Source of the DNA: Manihot esculenta
Taxonomy: Eukaryota > Streptophyta > Magnoliopsida > Malpighiales > Euphorbiaceae
Reading direction: 5' to 3'
Length of the DNA stretch: 64,000 nt
Assembly: GCF_001659605.2 (NCBI RefSeq)
Contig: NC_035172.2
Coordinates: forward strand, 33,531,342 to 33,595,341
Positions 1-10,184 of this stretch are shown in pieces. Under the pieces are notes generated by a model. That model saw only the letters and a list, made by a program, of their open reading frames with translations. It was not told the origin of the DNA and searched no databases. The stretch's first letter is position 1; each line of letters starts with the position of its first letter. The translations under genes were made by a program, and so were the position numbers.

Positions 1-981
1 GTCCACCTGTGTAGGTACGGACCAGAGGAATCAGGGACATCAGCAGTGAGTCCAGAGTCAGAACCTGCAGAGTCAGTTCAGAGAGACCTACAGGTGAGTG
101 GAAATTAACTTAATGTTTTAATATGAGAACTGATATTTTATCATGCTTCATGCATCATGAATATGCTTTAGGGTGAGTGCATTAGTGTACACCAAGATGA
201 TGCATTGCATTTATCCTTGTACTTGGCATTGCTCCTTGTACATTGCTTATGTGAGACGGCACGGACTTCGTGAGGATTCATTAGCCCTCAGAGGAAAGAC
301 CTGGAACAGCCTTACGAGGACCAGGCATAAAGACCTGGAACAGCCCTACGGGGACCAGGCAAATGGTACTTAGGTACCCCAGATGAGATAGAGGGAGTTT
401 TGATCCGTCCGGCCGAGGTGATGTGCTTATGTGTTGCATTCCATGAGAGCATGTTTTATCACTTGTATTTGCCTATTCTACTCACTGGGCTAGTGTAGCT
501 CATCCCTCTCCCCTAACTTCAGTTGTGCAGGTTCAGAGGTCAGAGAGAACTCAGCAGGGTACAGGAAGAGTACAGAGGATTGTAATAGCTAGTGTGGACA
601 TGTAAATGTATAGAGATAATGTTTATGTACAGTGTATAGAATGGTGCTTGATTTATAAGACTTGTAATCCCTTTGTGGAGTCACATGATCAGTTTATGTA
701 TGTTTCTTTCTTGTTGTATGTTTATGAGCAAAACCAGGCTTAACATTATGAGTTTGATCCGCCTAGGGCCATGAGGAGCTCTAGTAGGGATTACAGAGAG
801 AGTGCATGCACAGGTTAAGCCTTGGAATAAAGAAAAGTTTTATGGTTTTACAGAAAATGTATGATCATGTATGGGATTTCACAGGTATACAGACAGGATA
901 GCAGGCTTACTACGGGTCCCGGCGACCTTAAGTCGATCTGGATCCTAGTGCCGGTGGCAGTTCGGTTTCCGGGCTGTTACA
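1..981 (+). repeat. Tekay-family LTR, 3' portion (left end outside window)
   Basis: This is the right-hand part of an LTR. It ends with the family's conserved block: CTACGGGTCCCGGCGACC, a GATCTGGATCCTAG segment and the terminus TGTTACA at 981. The text around 1-110 and 840-981 is closest to the LTR starting at 41693. It is clearly different from the 3' LTR at 6888-8905 of the element it borders. The base after 981 lies in the middle of gag rather than at a primer-binding site. I therefore infer a solo LTR, or the end of another element, inserted in gag. If so, the duplicated target would be AAAGA (982-986), and its partner lies left of the window. Confidence 0.75.
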
Positions 982-982
982 A

Positions 983-3900
983 AAGAAGAATAAGTTCTGG
1001 AACAGATTGAAGTCTGGTCTGGGAATGGATAGTGGTTCAAGCTCTGGTTCAGATAGCTCTAGATGTGTGAGGTGCGGTAAGCTGCACAAAGGGTTTTGAC
1101 GGTTCGGGACTACAGCTTGTTTCAGATGTGGATAGGAGGGGCACATGGCACGTGAGTGTCCCAATGCAGCTATGATGGCACAGTCCCAACAGACAGCTTC
1201 TGGCAGCATGGCTCAACCAGCAGCTTTAGCCACATCTTAGGGCAGAGGGCAAGGTCGAGGGAGAGCGACAGCCACTTCTTCAGCAGGTTCCTAAGGGGAA
1301 GGTCTTTCAGCTCCAGCACGGATCTTCACCATGACATAGCAGGAGGCCAACACATCAAATACAGTGATGTCAGGTAAACTCACTATTGGGTGTTATGATG
1401 TGTATGCTCTTATGGACCCTGGTGCCTCTCATTCTTTTGTTTCTCTAAGAGCTGTAGACAGTTTGGGTTTGATAGCTTCTAGGCTAGAGTGTCCTCTTTG
1501 AGTCAGTGGGCCCAAGTGTGATCCATCTATGGCAGAGTCAGTCTGCCGGTTCAGTCCAGTCTTTGTTGAGGATAAGTGCCTTCCAGCTGACCTTGTGGTT
1601 CTAGATTTGACTGATTTTGAGGTCATTTTAGGGATGGATTGGCTCTCTACTCATGGTGTTACCTTAGACTGCAAAGACAAGGTAGTTAGGTTCATAGAAC
1701 AAGATAGATCAGAGGTAGTCTTCCGAGGAGACAAGATAGGTATGCCTAGAGGTTTGATACCTGCTCTGCAGGCTCATAGGTTGCTTAGAAGGGGTTGTCA
1801 GGGGTTTCTTGCTCATGTCAGAGAGGTTAATGGTCAGGTTAGGGAACCAGCTTCAGTGCCAGTGGTCAGAGAGTTTCTTGACGTTTTTCCAGACGAACTA
1901 CCAGGTTTACCACCAACTAGGAAAATAGAGTTTGAAATTGAAGTAATTCCCGGAACTAGACCCATCTCTATTCCTCCCTACAGGATGGCACCTGCCGAGT
2001 TGAAGGAGTTAAAAGAATAGTTGCAAGAATTGGTAGATAAGGATTTAATCCAACCTAGTACCTCACCTTGGGGTGCTCCAGTTTTGTTCGTGAAAAAGAA
2101 GGATGGATCCCTAAGACTTTGTATTGACTACAAGTAGTTAAACAAAGTCACTACCAAGAGCAAGTATCTGTTACCTAGGATCGATGATCTATTTGACCAG
2201 CTAGCAGGAACCGGTTGTTTTTCCAAGATAGATTTGAGATCCGGGTACCATTAGTTGAGAGTCAGAGAAGATGACATACCTAAGACAGCTTTCAGGACCA
2301 GATATGGGCATTATGAGTTCCTAGTGATGCTGTTCGGGTTAACCAATGCCCCTGCAGCATTCATGGATCTCATGAATAGAGTTTTTAGCCAGTTTTTGGA
2401 TCACTTTGTTATTGTTTTCATTGACAATATCTTGGTGTATTCCAGAAACTCAGAGGAGCATGCCCATCATCTGAGGATTGTGTTGCAGACTTTGAGAGAA
2501 CACGGCTTATATGCCAAGTTCTCTAAATATGAGTTTTGGTTGAGGAGTATCTCTTTCTTAGGGCATGTAGTGTTAGAAAAGGGAATCGAGGTGGACCCTA
2601 AGAAAGTAGAAGTTGTAGCTAACTGGTCCAGACCCACTACAATAACAGAGATTAAAAACTTTTTGGGTTTGGCAGGTTACTACAGGAGGTTTGTCCAGGA
2701 TTTCTCTAAAATTGTTGCTCCTATTCAGAGGTTTGTCTGGTCAGATCAGTGTGAGGAAAGTTTTGAAGAGTTAAAGAGAAGACTGACGTCAGCACCGTTG
2801 TTAGCTCTACCTACAAGTAATGAGGATTTCATAGTGTTTTGTGATGCATCCCGAGTGGGACTAGGTTGTGTGTTGATGCAGAATGAGAGGGTAATTGCTT
2901 ATGCTTCTAGACAGCTGAAGAAGCAAGAGTTGAATTATCCTACACACGATCTAGAGATGGCAACTATGATCTTTGCACTCAAGATGTGGAGGCATTACCT
3001 GTATGGGGTAAAATGTGAGATCTTTACAGATCATAAGAGTTTGCAATACATCTTGAGTCAGAAAGAGTTGAACATGAGGCAGAAAAGATGGGTAGAACTG
3101 CTTAGTGACTATGATTGCAAAATCCAGTATCATCCGGATAAGGCAAATATAGTGGTAGATGCTCTCAGCCGGAAATCACTTAGCAGTTTATCCCATATCT
3201 CAGTAGAGAGAAGACCGGTGGCAAGAGAATTTTACAGGCTCATTAGCGAGAGTTTACAACTAGAGTTGTCTGGTACAGGTGCATTAGTAGCTCAGATGAG
3301 AGTGACACCTGTATTTCTGGAGCAAGTGACACAGAAACAACATGAGAACCCCGAGTTGGTAAAAATAGCGAGAACTGTTCAGATAGGCAAGAATGGTGAT
3401 TTTAGATTCGACAATAAAGGGATCCTCTGTTACGCAAATAGATTGTGTGTACCAGATGACATAAGCTTGAAGGGAGACATTATGAGAGAGGCTCATAATG
3501 CCAGGTATAGTGTTCACCATGGGGCCACCAAAATGTATCAGGATTTAAAAAGAGTTTATTGGTGGCCAGTTATGAAGAGGGAAGTGGCTTAGTTTGTGTC
3601 CGCTTGCGAGATATGTCAAAGGGTGAAGCTAGAACATCAAAAGCCAGCTGGGATGCTCAACCCACTACCGATTCCAGAGTAGAAATGGGAACAAGTGGCG
3701 ATGGATTTCGTGGTGGGATTACCAGCAATGTCCAACAGACTAGACTCTATATAGGTAATAGTGGACAAACTGACCAAATCTGCTCACTTTATTCCTGTCA
3801 GGAGTGGTTACTCTGTAGACAAGTTGGCGAAGGTGTATGTGGAAGAGATTGTCAGGCTGCATGAGGCTCCAGTTTCGATAGTGTCAGATAGGGGACCCTA

Positions 3901-4532
3901 ATTTACCTCCAGATTTTGGCGGAGTCTACAAAATGCTATGGGCATGAGGCTGGACTTTAGCACTGCCTTCCATCCACAGACTGATGGACAGTCAGAGAGG
4001 ACCATCCAAACTATAGAAGACATGTTACGAATGTGTGTGCTAGACTTTGGTGGTTCTTGAAAGCAACATCTATCATTGGTGGAGTTTGCCTACAATAACA
4101 ATTACCATGCTAGCATTGGGATGGCTCCTTATGAAGCTTTATATGGGAGGAAGTGAAGGTCACCTGTCAGCTGGGAAAAAGTAGGAGAAAGGGCTTTAAC
4201 AAGGCCAGAATTAGTAGAGATCACCAGCAGGGTAGTGCCTATCATTAGAGAGAGGATCAGAACAACGGTGAGCATACAAAAGAGCTATGCAGACATCTGC
4301 AAAAAGCATATTATTTTCCAGGAGAGGGATATGGTGTTGCTTAAGGTGTCTCTTATGAAGGGGGTGATTCGTTTTGGGAAGAAGGGTAAACTAGCTCCAA
4401 GGTACATTGGACCCTTTGAAATTTTGCAAAAGATCGGGAATGTATCTTACAAGTTAGATTTACCTGCTTCAATGGAGAGGATCCATCCGGTTTTCCATGT
4501 TTCCATGTTACAAAAATTCATGTCAGATCCGG
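983..4532 (+). pseudogene. gag-pol polyprotein remnant of element A (gag knuckle to integrase)
   Basis: One reading frame can be followed from 983 to the solo LTR without a net frameshift, but with many in-frame stops. In order it shows a gag zinc knuckle (about 1110-1160, itself broken by TAG), a retropepsin-like DPGASHSF motif (about 1418), RT with [10 protein letters not shown] (about 2335) and FIDN where FIDD is usual (about 2420), RNase H beginning [11 protein letters not shown] (about 2840), an integrase H-H-C-C finger (about 3495-3620) and a core with [12 protein letters not shown] (about 3967). Most stops are TAG where the sister element has a Gln codon, or TAG/TGA where it has Trp. 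About seven codons are missing before the RNase H domain. The reading frame resumes at 6597. Confidence 0.88.
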
Positions 4533-4794
4533 GTAAGTGTAATACCCGGCTAGACTCCGGCGTTGGAATTCCAATCTTTCGACGGAATCTCTGTTGGAAC
4601 CCGAAATCTCGAAGTTGGAATCTTCTTAGGAAGGGTAAAATAAGGTTTTTATTAAATGAATTTGAAAATTTTAAGGTTTTTAGTTAAAATGAAATAGAAT
4701 AGTTTTGGAAGGGAAAAACCAGGTTCGGCTGCCGAAGGTGGTGCCGCCGCGGGACCTCCCCTTTCGGCCCCCGAAAGTGGTTTAACCAGCCACC

Positions 4795-4846
4795 TATAAG
4801 AGGCCTTCAGCCCGAAAATGAGAGAGCTTTCTCTCCATTTTCGGGC
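4795..4846 (+). promoter_or_regulatory. LTR TATA-like box followed by leader hairpin
   Basis: TATAAG (4795-4800) is followed by an inverted repeat. GCCCGAAAAT (4810-4819) pairs with ATTTTCGGGC (4837-4846), and a further GAGAG/CTCTC pairing lies inside it. The same arrangement is repeated in the LTR at 6888-8905 and, weaker, in the one at 34361-36628. Placement just downstream of the TATA box suggests it sits at the start of the retrotransposon transcript. That function is inference. Confidence 0.6.
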
Positions 4847-5334
4847 AGTGGTGAGTCATTGCCCTCCCTTTTATGGTTTTGTTGTTTTTCCTTCAAATCT
4901 CTTAGGAAATTCATGGGTTTCCTTTTGTTTTTTTTTTTTTTAAGATTTAAGCTTGAATCAAAGTTTTTAAACCTTGAAGACCTCCAGACACCATTTTACC
5001 TCATCTTCAAGTTGGGGTTGCTGTCACCCTTAGATCTCCAAGAGGTAAACCTAGATCTTTATTTTTACTATGTTTTAAATAAGTTTTAAGAAGGGGTTAA
5101 GGGTTAATAATGCATGAAATGGTTAGATCTAAAGTTATAAGGTTTGAGTTGGGTTGTTAATGAATGTTTGCTCTTATGTGTTTTTGTTTTTGCTTGTTGG
5201 GGATTAGGCTAGTTTTTATGCCCCTTATGCATGATGAGTGAGTATGTATATTTTTGAGGAGTTGGGTGTGAGGATTGGAGAGTTGGGTGGCTATATGCAT
5301 AGGGCATAATCGGGTTTTGCCTTGCTGGAGAATC

Positions 5335-5500
5335 CAAGTTCGGCTGCCGAACCTGCTTGTGGAGGCAGCTTTTTGGCAGCCTAACCTGCCCCAGAAAGCA
5401 TGGACTTTCGGATCTGTGAAGGGGTTTAGGCCGCCGAATTTGCCCCCAAAAGTCCCTAACTTTCGGATCTGTGAGGGATCTTCGGCAGCCGAACATACCG
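5335..5500 (+). repeat. Cluster of TTCGGC-N-GCCGAA type palindromes in LTR
   Basis: Near-palindromic GC-rich words of the form TTCGGCTGCCGAA or TTCGGCAGCCGAA recur with decayed versions, separated by 30-50 bp. Equivalent clusters lie in each Tekay-family LTR of the window (7684-7815, 10360-10435, 10967-11250, 34555-34690, 35230-35445, 41872-42450, 44510-44760, 52130-52380). They contrast sharply with the AT-rich surroundings. Confidence 0.8.
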
Positions 5501-6596
5501 CCAAAAGTCCCCTGCCTAGCCTTCTTTTGCTTGTTTTGTGTGCATGCTTTGGTATGTTTTAGGGATTTTTGGGGAGTTGTTTAGAGTCATATAATAGTTA
5601 TGTTTGGCCCCTCATTTGAGTCTATCTATTTAGGATCAAACTTGGGAGACTGTAGAGGTCTTCAGTGAGTTAGCTGCTCATTATTAGGCGAGCGTCAGCC
5701 AGAGGTGAGTAGAACTAAACTATCTTTTCAAAGTAACTAAAATTTTAAGCATGTTCACTCATCATGAATGCCATGTATATGTCTTAGGTTGTTTTGCATC
5801 AGAATTCACGAATATGATGTATTGCATAATTTACTGTTGATGTGGATGGATATTGGATGACCCACTAGCCCTCGAGATGTTATGACATGATATGATACGG
5901 AAAGACCATGGTTGCCCATTCTACGCTCTTAGCATTATGAATATGTTATGTTATGTTTAAGCGAAAGTCCTAAGGAGCTCCGTCGAGGGCTGGGCACATT
6001 GGAATATGTAGAGGGTTACTGGTGACAAGTCCATCTTGATGTGAATTGTTTGTGTTGTGACGCATTTCATACGAGCATATGTTTATTAAACTGTTTTTAT
6101 GTTCTGCTCACTAGGCTCTTGTAGCTTATCCCTTTCCCCTAACCCCAAGTCTGCAGGGTCCAAGATAGCTCGGGAAGTCGGCATAATAGCAGGTATAGAC
6201 AAATGTAATAGTATAGTGTGGACATGTAAATTTTAATGGATTAGAATTGTGCTTGGTCCTAGTTTTCTTTACCTTTGTAATCCCTGTTAACATGATCCTT
6301 ATGTAAAAGTTTTAATTATAAGTTATGTTTGAACCAAGCTTGAGGCATGTAATGTTAACCATACTAGAGCATTTGATGAGAGCTCTAGTATGGGTTTTAT
6401 GTTTACATTTTTGATACATGTACAGGTTGAGCTTGGTTTTATGGAATGTTTAAGTTTTTGTTATAATGTTTGATCATGTATGGGATTTTATCAGGTACCC
6501 AGGATGTATAGTAGGCTTGCTACGGGTTCCGGCGACCTTAAGTCGATCTGAATCCTAGCGCTGGTAGCGGTCCGATTTCTGGGTCGTTACAGTAAG

Positions 6597-6797
6597 GTTC
6601 TTAATGAACCTGATGTAGAGATCCCAGGAGATCTCACCTATGTTGAGTAGCCAGTGCAGATCATAGACACACAAATCAGAAAGCTGAGGAACAAGGAAAT
6701 CGCGATGGTGAAAGTTCTTTGGAATCACCACAACATGGAAGAGTGCACCTGGGAGACCCGGGAGTCCATGCTTAAGCAGTACCCCTATCTCTTTTAA
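6597..6797 (+). pseudogene. C-terminal tail of element A integrase with chromodomain-like end
   Basis: This continues the frame interrupted by the solo LTR. The translation includes VLWNHHNMEECTWETRESM and ends at a TAA at 6795-6797. A short segment with a conserved aromatic residue and a TWE motif at the extreme C-terminus of a Ty3/gypsy integrase is typical of the chromodomain tail of Tekay/Del-type chromoviruses. In this family the tail is thought to guide integration into heterochromatin. An in-frame TAG occurs near 6648. Confidence 0.8.
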
Positions 6798-6874
6798 AGT
6801 AAGTGTTATATGTTATTCATGTATTTTCTTGATGTTTATGTTTGCTTGTTGAACATTTGGGGACGAATGTTCTT

Positions 6875-6887
6875 AAGGGGGGAAGAA
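6875..6887 (+). other. Polypurine tract of element A
   Basis: AAGGGGGGAAGAA lies immediately before the TGTAATACCC start of the 3' LTR. This is the position of the plus-strand primer in LTR retrotransposons. The reverse complement of a nearly identical tract abuts the left LTR of the minus-strand element at 45605. Confidence 0.88.
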
Positions 6888-8905
6888 TGTAATACCCGGC
6901 TAAATTCCGGCGTCGAAATTCCAATCTTCCAACGGAATTCCCATTGGAATCCGGAATCTCGAAGCTAGAATCTCTTAGAAGGGTAAAATTAAGGTTTTCA
7001 TAAAATGAATTTGAGTTTTTATTTTAATCTTGAGAAAAAAAAAGGAAAGTTTTTCGAGCAAACCCCAGGTTCGGCCGCCGAAGGTGGTTCCTCCATGCCG
7101 CCACTGGACATTCTTGTTCGGTCGCCAAAAGTGATTTGTCCAGCCATCTATAAAAGGCTTTCAGCCCGAAAATGAGAGAGCTTTCTCTCCATTTTCGGGC
7201 AGAGGTAGGTCTATACCCTCCCTTTGATGCTCTTGTTGAAATTTCTTCAAATCTCTTAGAAAATTCATGAGTTTTCCTTCGTTTTTGAAGATTTGAGTTC
7301 AAATCTAAAGTTTTAAACCTTGGAGACATCCGGAGACCGTTTTACCTCATCTCCAAGCTGGGGTTGCTGTCACCTTTAGATCTCCAAGAGATAAGTTTAT
7401 ATCTTTACTTTTTCTATGTTTTAAATAAGTTTTAAGAAGGGGTTAAGGGTTGTTAATGCATAAAATGGTTAAATCTAAAGTTTTAGGGTTTGAGTTAGGT
7501 TGATAATGAATGTTTTCTCTTGTGTTGTTTTTGTTGTTGATTATTAGGGATTACGCTAGTTTTTATGTCTCTTATGCATGTTGAGTGAGTATGAATGTTT
7601 ATGAGTTGTTGGGTGTGAGGATCGGAGTGTTTGGTGGCTTTGTGCATAGGGCAGAATCGGGTTCTGCCTTGCTAGAGAACCCAGGTTCGGCCACCGAAGC
7701 AAGGTTCGGCCGCCGAAGCAAGGTTCGGCCGCCGAACCTGCTTGGGCTGCCTAACCTGCCTCCGAAGGTTCCAACCTTCGAATCTGTGTGGAGTTTAGGC
7801 CGCCGAACTTGCCACCGAAAGTCCCCTGCCCAGCTTTTTTTTGCTTGTTTTGTATGCATGCTTTGGTATGTTTTAGGGGGTTTTTGAGGAGTTGATTAGA
7901 TTCTTGTAATAGTTATGTTTGGTCCCTCATTTGAGTCCATCTGTATAGGATCGGACCTGGGAGACCGTAGAGGCATGCAGTGAGATAACTGCGTCAGTGT
8001 TAAGCGAGCGTTAGCCAGAGGTGAGTAGAACTAAACTGAATCATTATTTTAAGAAATTAAACTTTTAAGCATGCTCATGCAGTACGAATACCATGTATAT
8101 GTATTAGGTTGTTTTGTATTAGAATTCACGAATATGATGCATTGCATAATTTACTGTTGATGTGGATGGATATTGAATGACCCACTAGCCCTCGAGTATG
8201 ATATGATATGATATGATACGGAAGTCCAGGTCGAAACCCATTCTACGCCTCTGAAATTATGGATATGTTATGTTATGTTTAAGAGGAAGTCCTGAGGAGC
8301 ACCCATTGAGGGCCGAACATTATTGGAATATATAGAGGGTTACTGGTGACAAGTCCATCTTGATGTGTATTGTTTGTGTTGTGACGCATTTTATTCGATC
8401 ATATGTTTATTAAACTGTTTTTATGTTCCGCTCACTAGGCTCTTGTCGCTTATCCCTTTCCCCTACCCCAGGTTTGTAGGGTCAAAGATAGCTCGGGGAA
8501 GTCGGCATCGTTGGTGGTATAGTATAATATAATAGTTGTGGACATGTATTATTTTATGGTTTTAGAAGTGTGCTTTGCCCTAGTTTTGTCCTTGTAATCC
8601 TAGTTTATATGATCTTTATGTAAAAATTTTAATTATGAGTTATATTTGAATTAAGCTCGAGACATGTGATATTTATCATACTGGAGCATTTGATGATGGC
8701 TCTAGTATGAGTTTATGTTTTCACTTTGGATGCATGCACAGGTCGAGTCTTAGTTCATGAAATGTTTAAGTTTTTGTTTTTGTGTAAGCATGTATGGGAT
8801 TTTATCAGGTACACAAGATGTATTATAAGCTTGCTATGAGCTCCGGCGATCTTAAGTCGATCTGAATCCTAGCGCCGGTAGCGGTCCAATTTTCGAGTCG
8901 TTATA
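6888..8905 (+). repeat. 3' LTR of element A
   Basis: It starts TGTAATACCCGGC right after the polypurine tract and ends GAGTCGTTATA, where the family terminus is GTTACA (one change). TATAAAA lies at 7149-7155 and the leader hairpin at 7164-7200. A 19-bp unit AGGTTCGGCCGCCGAAGCA is tandemly repeated around 7682-7735. The sequence is most similar to the nested solo LTR at 4538-6591. The right flank GAATT would be the TSD; the left copy is outside the window. Confidence 0.9.
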
Positions 8906-10184
8906 GAATTTGACCGATCTAGAGCATAGAAGCGAAAGGAAACAAATGAAAATAACAGATGTAACTGGGGAAGAAGACAAGTGAAGAGTTGGGAGGCGGA
9001 GGATAATAGGAGAGAACAATGAAGTTTTGACATTAATTGCCAATTGTGATTCGAGGATTATAATTTTCTCATTTAGGGATTTCTTAAGTTAGAATTAAAT
9101 TAGGGATTTTAGAAGGTTAAGTGTGTCTAATTACAGGGAATAACTATGCTTAGCTTTTAATTGATTTGAAATTAGTTGTAATTGCAAAAAATAAAGGAAA
9201 TGACCGTTGTCATGTTAAGTATACTAGATTGGATTTAGTCCTTTTGAAAAAAAAAAGTTCAAAATTAATTTTACAGTTTTTTATAATTACAATTAATTTA
9301 AAAGTATAAATTTTAATATATAAAATTGAAAGTTTAAACAGTAAAGTATTAAATTTTTATATTCAACTTTAATTAATTGATATTATTTAATAATAGAATT
9401 ATTTTATTTTTTTATAAATATTTATTGTTAATTTTGCAATCAAATTACATAATATATATGCTATTTAAAATGATTAATTGAATTCAAATTTAGAATTTTA
9501 AAAACATCTCATTGTACAAAATAAATGCTTAAAACTTTATAATTAGTTATATCTTAAAATTAATTTTTTATTTAGGTGCAATTTGTATTAATTAATTTAA
9601 TATAATAAATATAAAATATAACCAAATTATTATTAAATGAAAATTTTAATTTAAAATAAAATAATTTTATTAATAATTAATTCTAATTTTTTAAAATATA
9701 AAAATAAAAGTGATGAAAAAATTAAAAAAATATGGAGTAAAATATCTAAAATTATTAAGCTGCTATAGCATTAGCATATTAGAATCACTTGTTCAAAAAC
9801 CTTACATTTACTTTTCGAAATAGAAACAAAACAAATTCTAGTTTCTCCCTTTCAGGTTGTGTAGTTCCAAAAAGACAAACTTTTGCTTATGCAGCTAGGC
9901 TGCCTCACTAACCACCATTATGTGTGGTTTTCTCAAGCCGGACAAGGGAAAAACGTCATTCTTCTTATCTAGATAGGTGAACTTTCCTTTTCCTTTCTTT
10001 GACTAAAATTTTATGTATATAAATATTTGTTTTTCCTTTAGTTTTGAACAGATTTAAGACTATGAAGAATGTTTATTAATATGCTATGTTTGTTATGTTG
10101 TGGTTTTCTTTTTTCTTACTTTCCTTAATTTGCATGTAAGTCTCAAAGAGGAGATTTTTCTATTTTATCGAAGGAGAGAAGAGG
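8906..10184. other. AT-rich spacer, no gene seen
   Basis: Very AT-rich, especially 9240-9760, with poly-A/T runs. Both strands carry frequent stops and no conserved coding block. The stretch 8906-9050 is less AT-rich but only 60 codons long in any open frame, and I do not recognise it. Confidence 0.6.

Larger units (their letters stand above)
4538..6591 (+). repeat. Solo LTR, Tekay family, nested in element A (TSD GTAAG)
   Basis: It starts TGTAATACCCGGC and ends GGGTCGTTACA. It is flanked by a perfect 5-bp target-site duplication GTAAG (4533-4537 and 6592-6596). The host pol reading frame resumes exactly after the right TSD copy. No internal region is present, so this is a solo LTR produced by LTR-LTR recombination. 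A TATA-like TATAAG lies at 4795-4800. A long inverted repeat lies at 4810-4846 and GC-rich palindromes at about 5340-5500. Confidence 0.95.
982..8905 (+). mobile_element. Decayed Ty3/gypsy Tekay-type chromovirus, 3' part (element A)
   Basis: The internal region runs from mid-gag through protease, reverse transcriptase, RNase H, integrase and a C-terminal chromodomain-like tail. A polypurine tract and a 3' LTR follow. The domain order PR-RT-RH-IN-chromodomain defines a chromovirus, and the protein is closely similar throughout to the full-length element at 43299-53244. A solo LTR (4538-6591) interrupts the element near the end of the integrase region. The 5' LTR, primer-binding site and start of gag are not in the window. 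It cannot be autonomous because of many nonsense codons and a changed RT catalytic motif. Confidence 0.9.

Noticed and set aside
4235..4687. Single ORF running from integrase into unrelated sequence after 4537
   Set aside because: The part after 4537 is read-through into the inserted solo LTR, not a real C-terminus; the true one resumes at 6597.
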